From NCBI RefSeq assembly GCF_003385515.1, contig NZ_QNVT01000022.1:36544-100543 (forward strand): a DNA stretch of 64,000 nucleotides, given 5' to 3'. Below are positions 44,223 to 52,708 of this stretch, in pieces; position 1 is the first letter of the stretch; every line of letters begins with the position of its first letter. The position numbers and the translations under genes were made by a program. The notes below the pieces were generated by a model. That model searched no databases and was not told where the DNA came from. It was given only the letters and a program-made list of their open reading frames with translations. Origin of the DNA: Chryseobacterium pennae (GTDB lineage: Bacteria; Bacteroidota; Bacteroidia; Flavobacteriales; Weeksellaceae).

Positions 44223-45089
44223 ATGTTTTCAAACTCCAAAGCGCTCGAACCCTCAAACCCTCAAACTTACTCTGTCAACTGTAATGGCAGGCTAGTACAA
44301 TTAGACACTCCAAAGATCATGGGAATCCTGAATTTGACTCCGGATTCATTCTCAGATGGAGGAAAGTTTAATGATGAAAAACTGGCATTAAAACATGCAG
44401 AGAAACTGTTAAATGATGGAGCAGAAATTCTTGATATTGGCCCGCAATCCACCCGCCCAAACGCTGAATTTCTGAACAGTGAACAGGAAATTAACAGGAT
44501 TGGAAATGTGATTTCTAATATCAAAAAAGAATTTCCGGAAGCATTGATTTCTTTGGATACATTTTACGCAGAAACAGTAAGGTTCGGCTTCAATGAAGGT
44601 ATAGATATGATTAATGATATTTCTGGTGGGCAGTATGATGAAAAAATGTTTGATACAGCAGCAGAAACCAAGCTTCCGTACATTTTGATGCATATCAATC
44701 CGTCTTATAAAACTATGCATGATAAAGTTAAGTTTGAAGATATAACATTGGAGGTTAACAGATATTTTTCTGAAAAAACGAATGAATTGCTACAAAAAGG
44801 AGTAAAAGATATCATTTTAGACCCCGGTTTCGGCTTTGGAAAAACAGTAGAAGATCAGATGAAAATGATCAACGAGGTTGAATATTTTGGGTTTGGGAAA
44901 TTTCCTTTACTGATCGGTATTTCAAGGAAATCATTTATCTATAAACCGCTTGGGAAATCTCCACTTGATATCAATGAGGAAACACAGAAATTACACATGA
45001 AAGTTCTGGAGCAGGGAGCCAAAATTATAAGAGTTCATGATGTGGCTGAAGCAAAAGAAACAATCAGTCATTTTTTACAGAAAAAATAA
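44223..45089 (+). CDS. folP: Dihydropteroate synthase
   Basis: This enzyme joins p-aminobenzoate to 6-hydroxymethyl-dihydropterin pyrophosphate in folate synthesis and is the sulfonamide target. ATG 44223 is chosen because the promoter box lies after the alternative GTG 44175. The 288-residue TIM barrel has MGILNLTPDSFSDGGKF, ILDIGPQSTRP, INDISGGQYD, DPGFGFGK and GISRKSF. About 15 residues before the conserved start (residues 3-17) are encoded by CTCAAACC-type repeats, so the N-terminus may be a recent extension. Confidence 0.92.
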   Translation: MFSNSKALEPSNPQTYSVNCNGRLVQLDTPKIMGILNLTPDSFSDGGKFNDEKLALKHAEKLLNDGAEILDIGPQSTRPNAEFLNSEQEINRIGNVISNIKKEFPEALISLDTFYAETVRFGFNEGIDMINDISGGQYDEKMFDTAAETKLPYILMHINPSYKTMHDKVKFEDITLEVNRYFSEKTNELLQKGVKDIILDPGFGFGKTVEDQMKMINEVEYFGFGKFPLLIGISRKSFIYKPLGKSPLDINEETQKLHMKVLEQGAKIIRVHDVAEAKETISHFLQKK

Positions 45090-45105
45090 AAAGTGATAAA
45101 AAAAC

Positions 45106-45135
45106 TTGTGGGTTTTTAAAAAGTTTATACATTTG
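45106..45135 (+). promoter_or_regulatory. Promoter of the ilv operon
   Basis: TTG (45106-45108), a 19-bp spacer and TACATTTG (45128-45135) match the Bacteroidota consensus TTG-N17-23-TAnnTTTG. The expected start point is about 45139-45141, at the ATG of the first leader peptide, so the transcript looks leaderless. Confidence 0.75.
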
Positions 45136-45139
45136 CAGT

Positions 45140-45223
45140 ATGAATTTTACGAATCAGAAAAATATTATTGTCATTTCTATTGCAGCTGTTGTCATTTACA
45201 ACAGTAAGGAAACGGCATTTTAA
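45140..45223 (+). CDS. ilv operon leader peptide 1 (attenuation)
   Basis: This is a 27-codon open frame right at the predicted transcript start. Residues 9-19 read IIVISIAAVVI, so five Ile and three Val codons are packed together. The pairing strand GAAACGGC (45209-45216) lies in its last codons and can base-pair with GCCGTTTC (45252-45259), the left arm of the terminator at 45250-45279. A ribosome stalled on Ile/Val codons would leave that strand free and prevent the terminator. A ribosome that reaches the stop would cover it and let transcription end. Confidence 0.75.
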   Translation: MNFTNQKNIIVISIAAVVIYNSKETAF

Positions 45224-45249
45224 AATAGATTTTTATTTAAATTATATAT

Positions 45250-45279
45250 AAGCCGTTTCATTTTGAAGCGGCTTTTTTT
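45250..45279 (+). terminator. Attenuator 1 terminator
   Basis: A 10-bp stem with one G-U pair, AAGCCGTTTC (45250-45259) with GAAGCGGCTT (45265-45274), encloses a 5-nt loop. It is followed by a T-run to 45279. It lies 27 bp after leader peptide 1. Confidence 0.85.
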
Positions 45280-45302
45280 ATTTTAATTTTTAAAGTACAG
45301 GT

Positions 45303-45359
45303 ATGTATCAGTTTTTCGCAGTAATTATTATCGTCATTATTATTCCCTTACGTGTGTGA
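45303..45359 (+). CDS. ilv operon leader peptide 2 (attenuation)
   Basis: This 18-residue frame reads MYQFFAVIIIVIIIPLRV, with six Ile, three Val and one Leu codon. Its stop codon lies inside GTGTGAGA (45354-45361), which is complementary to TCTCACAC (45395-45402) of the next terminator. This gives the same ribosome-controlled switch as in attenuator 1. A weak promoter-like pair (TTG 45263-45265, N18, TAATTTTT) lies just upstream, so it could also be transcribed on its own. Confidence 0.75.
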   Translation: MYQFFAVIIIVIIIPLRV

Positions 45360-45390
45360 GACGGAAGATGTATGACTGTACATATATTGA

Positions 45391-45420
45391 GCCCTCTCAC
45401 ACTGTGAGAGGGCTTTTTTT
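45391..45420 (+). terminator. Attenuator 2 terminator
   Basis: A perfect 10-bp stem, GCCCTCTCAC (45391-45400) with GTGAGAGGGC (45404-45413), has a 3-nt loop and a run of seven T. It lies 32 bp after leader peptide 2 and 36 bp before the ilvE start codon. Confidence 0.9.
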
Positions 45421-45456
45421 ATTCCCATTTCTTAAATTTTTAACCCCCACTATAAC

Positions 45457-46329
45457 ATGTATTACAACGACGACACGGTCATCTATTTTGATGGAAACTT
45501 CATGAAAGCCAAAGACGCAGGAACCAATCTTTACGGGCAATCTCTTCACTATGGATATTCTGTTTTTGAAGGAATCAAATCTTACAGTACAGCCCACGGA
45601 ACAAAGATTTTTAAAGCAAAAGAACATTATGAAAGATTGAAAAGATCCGCAGAACTGATGCATATTCCCTTCAATTATTCAGTAGATCAGCTTACAGATC
45701 TTACTTATGAACTGCTGGAAAAAAACGGTTTCTCAGACGCTTATATCCGTCCTTTGGTGACCTGTTCTCCCAATATGTCCCTTTCAAAAGGTAAAGAATC
45801 CTATCTGTCCTTATTAGCCTGGGAGTGGAATAACGGTTATCTGGCAGATAAAATGAAGATCATGACATCAGAGTTTCAGCGCCCCAATCCAAAAGCTTTT
45901 AAAGTAGAAGCCAAAGTCGGCGGACATTACGTGAATTCTATTCTGGCCTGTCAGGATGCGAAAGACAAAGGTTATGATGAAGCTTTGGTATTGGATGAGA
46001 ACGGGAATGTAGCAGAAAGCTCGGGAGCCAATGTCTTTTATGAAAAAGAGGGAACATTATTTACTCCGGCAAAAGGCAGTATTCTTCCGGGAATTACACG
46101 TCAGACAGTTTTTGAAATATGTAATGAATTGGATATTCCCGTTAAAGAAACCCTTTTTAAACCTGAAGAAATGAGAGGTGCTGATGCAGCTTTTTTCTGC
46201 GGTACTGCCGCTGAAATTGTAGCCCTGGATTCAATGGATGATATTCCTTTTACCAGGAGATGGGAAGATACAGCAAGTGAAAAAGTACAGCAGGCTTATT
46301 TGAAATTAGTAAGAGTTCTGTCATTGTAA
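45457..46329 (+). CDS. ilvE: Branched-chain amino acid aminotransferase
   Basis: This PLP fold-type IV enzyme transfers amino groups between glutamate and the keto acids of Ile, Val and Leu. The 290-residue protein has LHYGYSVFEGIKSY, a PLP-Lys candidate in VEAKVGGHYVNS, GYDEALVLDENGNVAESSGANVFY and PGITRQTV. It is the first structural gene after the two attenuators. A gap of 167 bp with no obvious terminator separates it from ilvD. Confidence 0.9.
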   Translation: MYYNDDTVIYFDGNFMKAKDAGTNLYGQSLHYGYSVFEGIKSYSTAHGTKIFKAKEHYERLKRSAELMHIPFNYSVDQLTDLTYELLEKNGFSDAYIRPLVTCSPNMSLSKGKESYLSLLAWEWNNGYLADKMKIMTSEFQRPNPKAFKVEAKVGGHYVNSILACQDAKDKGYDEALVLDENGNVAESSGANVFYEKEGTLFTPAKGSILPGITRQTVFEICNELDIPVKETLFKPEEMRGADAAFFCGTAAEIVALDSMDDIPFTRRWEDTASEKVQQAYLKLVRVLSL

Positions 46330-46496
46330 ATTTTAAAAATATAAACAATTGATTTTTAGATGGTTGAGTCTTTTTTGTAAACAGTTGGATATTGTAGTTT
46401 TCATGAAAATCAGAAATGAAGAAAATATTACAAGCTGTAGTTTTGAATCAGAATTAAGTAAATAAATGTCATTTTAAGAGATAATAAGAGTAGAAA

Positions 46497-48185
46497 ATGC
46501 AGGATAATATGTTAAATAAATATTCAAAAACATTCACGCAGAATAGCGAACAGCCCGCTGCAAAAGCAATGCTGTATGGGATAGGCTTTACAGAAGAGGA
46601 TATGCATAAGGCACAAGTCGGAATTGCCAGTATGGGATATGACGGAAACACCTGCAATATGCACCTCAACGATCTGGCCAGGGTAGTGAAAAAAGGAACC
46701 TGGGACCATGGATTAGCGGGATTAATTTTTAATACAATTGGAGTAAGTGACGGGATGAGTAATGGTACAGATGGAATGCGTTACTCACTTGTAAGCAGAG
46801 ATGTCATTGCAGACAGTATTGAAGCGATCTGCGGAGCACAATATTACGACGGGCTTATTGCGCTACCTGGCTGTGATAAAAATATGCCGGGAACAATCAT
46901 AGCGATGGGAAGGCTAAATAGACCCTCACTGATGGTATATGGTGGAACCATAGCCCCTGGATGCTATAAAGGAGAAACATTGAATATTGTTTCAGCTTTT
47001 GAGGCTTTAGGGAAAAAGATAGCAGGTGAAATCTCAGAAGAAGATTTTGATGGGGTAGTCAGAAATTCCTGTCCAGGTGCAGGCGCATGTGGAGGAATGT
47101 ATACCGCGAATACGATGGCTTCTGCAATAGAAGCGTTGGGAATGAGTCTTCCGTATTCATCTTCTAATCCGGCTTTAAGCAAAGAAAAACAGGAAGAATG
47201 TATGCAGGCAGGAAAATATCTGAAGACGCTTTTGGAAAAAGATATTAAACCTTCAGACATTATGACGAGAAAGGCTTTTGAAAATGCACTTCGTGTAATC
47301 GTTGTTTTAGGAGGCAGTACCAATGCCGTTCTTCATTTTATAGCAATGGCCAAAAGTGTAGAAGTAGCTCTTACTCAGGATGATTTTCAAACGATGAGTG
47401 ACTGCACGCCAATGCTGGCAGATCTTAAACCAAGTGGGAAATATCTGATGCAGGATTTACATGAGCATGGCGGAATACCTGCCGTAATGAAATATTTGTT
47501 GGAAGAAGGTTTGTTACATGGAGATTGCCTTACTGTTACCGGGAAAACATTAGCCGAAAACTTAGAACATGTCCCAACACTGGATTTTAATACTCAGAAA
47601 ATTATAAGACCATTATCAAACCCCATAAAGCCTACCGGACATTTGAGAATTCTGTACGGAAATCTTGCAGAAAAAGGAAGTGTTGCCAAAATAACAGGTA
47701 AAGAAGGAGAGCGCTTTGTAGGGAAAGCCCGTGTGTTTGATGGGGAGAAAAACCTCATCAAAGGAATAGAAAATGGAACCGTACAAAAGGGTGATGTCAT
47801 TGTAATCCGTAATGAAGGGCCAAAAGGAGCTCCCGGAATGCCTGAGATGCTGAAACCTACCAGTGCTTTAATCGGTGCAGGGTTGGGAAGCAGCGTAGCT
47901 TTAATTACAGATGGTAGATTCAGTGGCGGAACTCATGGTTTTGTTGTGGGGCATATCACTCCCGAAGCTCATGAAGGCGGGCTGATTGCCTTTGTAGAAG
48001 ATAATGACCTTATTGAAATAGATGCTGTACATAACACCATACAGCTTAAAGTTTCAGAAGAAGAAATTGAAAAAAGAAAACAAGGCTGGCAAAAGCCTGC
48101 TCTGAAAGTTAAAAAAGGATTGCTCTATAAATATGCATTAACGGTATCATCTGCAGCTGAAGGCTGTGTAACGGATGAAATTTAA
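46497..48185 (+). CDS. ilvD: Dihydroxy-acid dehydratase
   Basis: This Fe-S enzyme converts dihydroxyvalerate precursors to the keto acids of Ile and Val. The 562-residue protein has cluster-binding Cys in PGCDKNMPG, CNMHLND and SCPGAGACGGMYTANTM, and the C-terminal TDGRFSGGTHGFVVGH motif. ATG 46497 is used, although an ATG four codons later (46509) is also possible. An 11-bp gap leads to ilvB. Confidence 0.95.
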   Translation: MQDNMLNKYSKTFTQNSEQPAAKAMLYGIGFTEEDMHKAQVGIASMGYDGNTCNMHLNDLARVVKKGTWDHGLAGLIFNTIGVSDGMSNGTDGMRYSLVSRDVIADSIEAICGAQYYDGLIALPGCDKNMPGTIIAMGRLNRPSLMVYGGTIAPGCYKGETLNIVSAFEALGKKIAGEISEEDFDGVVRNSCPGAGACGGMYTANTMASAIEALGMSLPYSSSNPALSKEKQEECMQAGKYLKTLLEKDIKPSDIMTRKAFENALRVIVVLGGSTNAVLHFIAMAKSVEVALTQDDFQTMSDCTPMLADLKPSGKYLMQDLHEHGGIPAVMKYLLEEGLLHGDCLTVTGKTLAENLEHVPTLDFNTQKIIRPLSNPIKPTGHLRILYGNLAEKGSVAKITGKEGERFVGKARVFDGEKNLIKGIENGTVQKGDVIVIRNEGPKGAPGMPEMLKPTSALIGAGLGSSVALITDGRFSGGTHGFVVGHITPEAHEGGLIAFVEDNDLIEIDAVHNTIQLKVSEEEIEKRKQGWQKPALKVKKGLLYKYALTVSSAAEGCVTDEI

Positions 48186-48196
48186 AATCAAACATC

Positions 48197-49921
48197 ATGA
48201 AGAATTTAAATCGATCAACAGAAACAGAACTGAGCGGAAGCCGGATTATTCTTGAGGCATTTCTTGAGGAAGGTGTAAAGACTGTTTTTGGGTATCCCGG
48301 AGGTGCTATTATTCCCATTTATGATGCGCTTTATGATTATAAAGATCAGCTGGAGCATATTCTTGTCCGCCACGAGCAGGCAGCAGTACATGCAGCACAG
48401 GGATTGGCAAGAGTATCCGGAAAAGTAGGAGTGGTAATGGCAACCAGCGGCCCGGGAGCCACAAACCTCGTGACAGGATTAGCAGATGCTTTACTGGATA
48501 ATACTCCGCTTGTATGTATCACGGGACAGGTTTTTGAACATCTTTTAGGAACAGATGCTTTTCAGGAAATAGATGTTATGAATATCACCAGCCCGGTTAC
48601 CAAATGGAATTATCAGGTGACTGATGCCAATGAGCTTCCGGAAGTTCTGGCTAAAGCATTTTATATCGCCAGATCAGGACGCCCGGGGCCGGTACTCATT
48701 GATGTGACAAAAAATGCTCAGTTACAGAAAGTATCATACAAAGAATATACTCCCTGCGATTCTTTAAGAAGTTATACACCTGACCCGATTCCATCGTTGG
48801 AAAATATTGAACAGGCAGGGGAACTCATTAACCAGGCAGAACGTCCGTTCATTATTGCAGGACAGGGAATTACGCTGGGGAAGGCAGAAAAGGAATTTTT
48901 GAAATTTGCAGAAAAATCCGGAATTCCGGTAGCATGGACTGTTTTAGGAATGGGTGTTCTTCCTACAGATCACCCTCAAGCTGTAGGGATGGTAGGAATG
49001 CATGGGAATTACGGACCTAATATCCTTACCAACCAATGTGATGTCCTGATTGCAATAGGAATGCGCTTTGATGATCGAGTGACCGGAAGGCTGGATCAGT
49101 ATGCGAAACAGGCAAAGATCATTCATCTGGATATTGATAAAGCAGAGATCAATAAAAATGTAAAAGTGGATGTTCCGGTTCTTGGAAACTGTAAAGAAAC
49201 TTTGCCTCTTCTTACAACGGTGATTCAAAAAAGAGAACATCCGGAATGGCATCAAAAATTTAAAGATTGTCTTGAGACGGAAAGTATTAATCTGATTAAT
49301 GATGAACTGTTTCCTACAGAAGAAGAAATTACAATGGGAGAGGTGATTCGGTATCTTAATGAAATGACGATGGGAAAGGCTGTTATTGTAACAGATGTGG
49401 GACAACACCAGATGGTAACCTGCCGGTATTCAGAATTTAAATTTCCAAGAACTAATGTGACCAGCGGAGGATTGGGAACGATGGGATTCTGCCTTCCTGC
49501 TGCAATAGGAGCTGCTTATGGAGAACGTGAGCTTCCGGTGATCGCAGTGATGGGAGATGGAGGTGCCCAAATGAATATTCAGGAGTTGGGAACCATCATG
49601 CAGTATCGTCCGGAGGTTAAAATTTTAATTCTGAATAACAGTTATCTGGGAATGGTAAGGCAGTGGCAGGAGCTGTTCCATGAAGAGCGCTATTCTTCTG
49701 TAGATATCCAGAGTCCGGAGTTTGTACAGGTGGCAGGCGGATATCATATTTCCGGAAGAAAAATTACACAAAGAGAAGATCTTAAAGAAGCACTTAGAGA
49801 AATGCTTACTCATAAAGGGGCGTTCCTGCTGGAGGTTATGACAGGAAAAAAACATAATGTATTTCCGATGATTCCACAGGGAAAGAGTGTTTCAGAAATT
49901 GTATTGAATAATCAACAGTAA
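48197..49921 (+). CDS. ilvB: Acetolactate synthase, large (catalytic) subunit
   Basis: This ThDP enzyme makes acetolactate and acetohydroxybutyrate, the first common step to Val/Leu and Ile. The 574-residue protein has GYPGGAIIPIYDAL, the ThDP Glu in VRHEQAAVHAAQG, a middle FAD/domain linker (GMRFDDRVTGRLD) and a C-terminal GDGGAQMNIQELGT ... NNSYLGMVRQWQ ThDP-Mg site. It is followed by the regulatory subunit 15 bp later. Feedback inhibition by Val would act through that subunit. Confidence 0.96.
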   Translation: MKNLNRSTETELSGSRIILEAFLEEGVKTVFGYPGGAIIPIYDALYDYKDQLEHILVRHEQAAVHAAQGLARVSGKVGVVMATSGPGATNLVTGLADALLDNTPLVCITGQVFEHLLGTDAFQEIDVMNITSPVTKWNYQVTDANELPEVLAKAFYIARSGRPGPVLIDVTKNAQLQKVSYKEYTPCDSLRSYTPDPIPSLENIEQAGELINQAERPFIIAGQGITLGKAEKEFLKFAEKSGIPVAWTVLGMGVLPTDHPQAVGMVGMHGNYGPNILTNQCDVLIAIGMRFDDRVTGRLDQYAKQAKIIHLDIDKAEINKNVKVDVPVLGNCKETLPLLTTVIQKREHPEWHQKFKDCLETESINLINDELFPTEEEITMGEVIRYLNEMTMGKAVIVTDVGQHQMVTCRYSEFKFPRTNVTSGGLGTMGFCLPAAIGAAYGERELPVIAVMGDGGAQMNIQELGTIMQYRPEVKILILNNSYLGMVRQWQELFHEERYSSVDIQSPEFVQVAGGYHISGRKITQREDLKEALREMLTHKGAFLLEVMTGKKHNVFPMIPQGKSVSEIVLNNQQ

Positions 49922-49936
49922 AGTAAACAGAAAAAT

Positions 49937-50218
49937 ATGAAAAAAGAACATAAAGAGTATACGATAACAGCCTATACAGAGGATTGTTTGGGGCTGATCA
50001 GCAGGATCAATGCTATTTTCTCAAGAAGAAGGATTTCCATGGTGAATTTCAATATGGGCCCTGTTGAAACAGAGAATATAAGAAAGTTTGTGATCACCAT
50101 CAGGGAAACAGAGGAATCTGTTCAGAAGATCACCAGGCAAATGGAAAAACAGGTAGATATATTGGAGGTTCATTATCACAGGAATCCATATTTCACAGCA
50201 ATAGAACATGCTAGTTAA
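49937..50218 (+). CDS. ilvN: Acetolactate synthase, small (regulatory) subunit, ACT only
   Basis: The 93-residue protein consists of a single ACT domain (YTITAYTEDCLGLISRINAIF) that would bind Val to inhibit IlvB. It lacks the second domain of the roughly 160-190 residue IlvH-type subunits, so it resembles the short IlvM/IlvN form. It sits between ilvB and ilvC in the same operon. Confidence 0.88.
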   Translation: MKKEHKEYTITAYTEDCLGLISRINAIFSRRRISMVNFNMGPVETENIRKFVITIRETEESVQKITRQMEKQVDILEVHYHRNPYFTAIEHAS

Positions 50219-50261
50219 GTAGAAAATTAAAATTATAAATAACAAAATTAAATTATAGAAA

Positions 50262-51308
50262 ATGGCAAAATTAAATTTCGGAGGAGTAGAAGAAAATGTA
50301 GTAACAAGAGAAGAATTTCCATTAAAAAAAGCTCAGGAAGTATTAAAAGATGAAGTAGTAGCTGTCATTGGTTACGGAGTACAGGGACCAGGGCAGGCGC
50401 TTAATCAGAAAGATAATGGCGTTAATGTAATCGTAGGGCAGAGAAAGAATTCGAAATCCTGGGATAAAGCAGTGGCAGACGGGTTTGTACCGGGTGAAAC
50501 ATTATTTGAAATAGAAGAAGCTTTAGAGAAAGGAACAATTATCTGTTACCTTCTGAGTGATGCTGCACAAATTGAATATTGGCCCAAAGTAAAGCAACAT
50601 CTTACACCCGGAAAAGCATTGTACTTCTCACATGGCTTTGGAATTACCTTTAGTGAACGTACCGGAATTGTTCCTCCGGCAGATGTAGATGTTTTTCTGG
50701 TAGCTCCCAAGGGATCAGGAACTTCATTAAGAAGAATGTTCCTTCAGGACAGAGGTCTGAACAGTAGTTTTGCCGTTTATCAGGACGCCACAGGAAAAGC
50801 CAGAGAGAGAGTAACCGCTCTGGGAATTGCGATAGGAAGCGGATATTTATTTGAAACAGATTTTAAAAAAGAAGTATACAGCGATCTTGCCGGAGAAAGA
50901 GGAACATTGATGGGAGCAGTACAGGGAATATTTGCGGCACAATACGATGTATTAAGGAAAAAGGGACACAGTCCTTCAGAAGCATTTAATGAAACTGTGG
51001 AAGAACTTACCCAATCCCTTATGCCGTTAGTAGCAGAAAACGGAATGGACTGGATGTATGCCAATTGCAGTACAACCGCACAAAGAGGTGCTTTGGATTG
51101 GTGGAAGCGTTTCAGAGATGCCACTTCTCCTTTATTTGAGGAATTGTATGATAATGTTGCCGCGGGAAATGAAGCCCAAAGATCAATCGACAGTAACAGC
51201 AAGCCTGATTACAGAGAAAAACTGGAGGTTGAATTAACAGAGCTGAGAGAAAGTGAAATGTGGAGGGCAGGAAAAACTGTACGCAGCCTGAGACCAGAGA
51301 ATAATTAA
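50262..51308 (+). CDS. ilvC: Ketol-acid reductoisomerase
   Basis: This NADPH enzyme rearranges and reduces acetolactate and acetohydroxybutyrate. The 348-residue protein has the Rossmann VIGYGVQGPGQALNQKD and the NADPH-loop GQRKNSKSWDKA. The knotted C-terminal domain has the metal-binding Asp/Glu (FETDFKKEVYSDLAGERGTLMGA). A 43-bp, very AT-rich gap separates it from ilvN. Confidence 0.95.
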   Translation: MAKLNFGGVEENVVTREEFPLKKAQEVLKDEVVAVIGYGVQGPGQALNQKDNGVNVIVGQRKNSKSWDKAVADGFVPGETLFEIEEALEKGTIICYLLSDAAQIEYWPKVKQHLTPGKALYFSHGFGITFSERTGIVPPADVDVFLVAPKGSGTSLRRMFLQDRGLNSSFAVYQDATGKARERVTALGIAIGSGYLFETDFKKEVYSDLAGERGTLMGAVQGIFAAQYDVLRKKGHSPSEAFNETVEELTQSLMPLVAENGMDWMYANCSTTAQRGALDWWKRFRDATSPLFEELYDNVAAGNEAQRSIDSNSKPDYREKLEVELTELRESEMWRAGKTVRSLRPENN

Positions 51309-51321
51309 TACATAAAGAAAA

Positions 51322-52584
51322 ATGAGGACGGGAGAAACTGATTTATCCATGTTGGATACTGTTTATAAAGCAGCAGAAAGACTTAAAAATGTGTGTATCA
51401 AAACCCCTTTGGCTGTTAATAATAATTTGTCAGGGGCTTATAATGCAAAAATATACTTTAAAAGAGAAGATCTTCAACGGGTAAGATCTTATAAAATTCG
51501 AGGTGCTTACAATAAAATGACAACGATGTCCCAGGAAGAGCTTTCCAGAGGAATTGTTTGTGCCAGTGCCGGAAATCACGCTCAGGGGGTTGCTTTTGCA
51601 TGTCATATGATGAAAGTGAAAGGAACTATTTTTATGCCTTTACCCACTCCCGGACAAAAATTGGAGCAGGTCAGGATGTTTGGTGATGATGATATTGAAA
51701 TTATCCTGTATGGAGATACCTTTGATGAAGCAAAAGAAGCTGCGATGAGGTTTTGTAATGAACAGGATGGAATATTCATTCATCCCTTTGATGATCCTGC
51801 GATCATTGAAGGGCAGGCTACAACGGCACTGGAAATTCTGGATCAGGCAGAAGCCCCTATTGATTATCTTTTTGTTCCCATTGGTGGTGGTGGCTTGGCA
51901 GCAGGTGTTTGTTCCGTATTTAAGGAACTGTCTCCCCAAACCAAAATTATCGGGGTAGAACCTTCAGCTGCGGCAAGCATGAAAAAAGCCCTTGAAGCCG
52001 GAAAACCTGTACACCTTGAAAAAATCAGCCGTTTTGTAGATGGTGCCGCAGTACAGCAGGTAGGCAATCTCACTTTTGAACTGTGCAAAAATACATTGCA
52101 TGATATGGTGACAGTAGAAGAGGGGCTTGTGTGTGAAACGATCCTTTCCTTATATAACAAAGATGCTATCGTTGCGGAACCGGCAGGTGCCCTTTCTGTG
52201 GCTGCATTAGAAAAATATAAAGATCAGATACAGGGTAAAAATGTAGTATGTATTATCAGTGGAAGCAATAATGATATCACCAGAATGGAAGAAATTAAGG
52301 AAAAAGCTTTGCTGTATTCCAACTTAAAGCATTATTTTCTTGTGAGGTTTCCTCAGCGTCCCGGAGCTTTGAAGGCCTTTGTTATGGATGTGCTCGGACC
52401 TAATGATGATATTACTTTTTTTGAATATACTCAGAAAAATTCAAAAGAAAAGGGGATCGCTGTGGTAGGAATTGCATTAAAACAAAAAGAAGATTTCACT
52501 CCACTCATGGACAAGATGAAAAAGCAGGATTTTTTTGTGAACTATCTTAATAACGATCCGTCTTTGATGAATCTGCTGATTTAA
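51322..52584 (+). CDS. ilvA: Threonine ammonia-lyase (threonine deaminase)
   Basis: This PLP enzyme turns threonine into 2-oxobutyrate, the entry to isoleucine. The 420-residue protein has the PLP Lys in RVRSYKIRGAYNKM, the phosphate loop PIGGGGLAAGV and CASAGNHAQGVA. A C-terminal ACT-like region of about 80 residues (YFLVRFPQRPGALKAF) marks a feedback-regulated biosynthetic form. It is the last gene of the operon. A long bidirectional hairpin follows. Confidence 0.94.
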   Translation: MRTGETDLSMLDTVYKAAERLKNVCIKTPLAVNNNLSGAYNAKIYFKREDLQRVRSYKIRGAYNKMTTMSQEELSRGIVCASAGNHAQGVAFACHMMKVKGTIFMPLPTPGQKLEQVRMFGDDDIEIILYGDTFDEAKEAAMRFCNEQDGIFIHPFDDPAIIEGQATTALEILDQAEAPIDYLFVPIGGGGLAAGVCSVFKELSPQTKIIGVEPSAAASMKKALEAGKPVHLEKISRFVDGAAVQQVGNLTFELCKNTLHDMVTVEEGLVCETILSLYNKDAIVAEPAGALSVAALEKYKDQIQGKNVVCIISGSNNDITRMEEIKEKALLYSNLKHYFLVRFPQRPGALKAFVMDVLGPNDDITFFEYTQKNSKEKGIAVVGIALKQKEDFTPLMDKMKKQDFFVNYLNNDPSLMNLLI

Positions 52585-52671
52585 TTGTTATAAAGATGAG
52601 TCTAAAATCTCACCATATTTTTATTAGTCATGAATGCACTAATGATTTTATTCGTGGCATTAAAACAAGAA

Positions 52672-52701
52672 AAATCCGGTTCACATTCGTGAACCGGATT
52701 T
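52672..52701. terminator. Bidirectional terminator between ilvA and the M28 peptidase gene
   Basis: A perfect 13-bp stem (AAATCCGGTTCAC at 52672-52684 with GTGAACCGGATTT at 52689-52701) has a 4-nt loop and T-rich flanks. It lies between convergent genes. Confidence 0.85.
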
Positions 52702-52708
52702 GGTCATT

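Noticed and set aside
46964..47323. Open frame antisense to ilvD.
   Set aside because: It is in the shadow of a certain gene, with a low-complexity translation and no promoter.
50780..51202. Open frame antisense to ilvC.
   Set aside because: Same reason: ilvC is certain here and the antisense frame has no motif.
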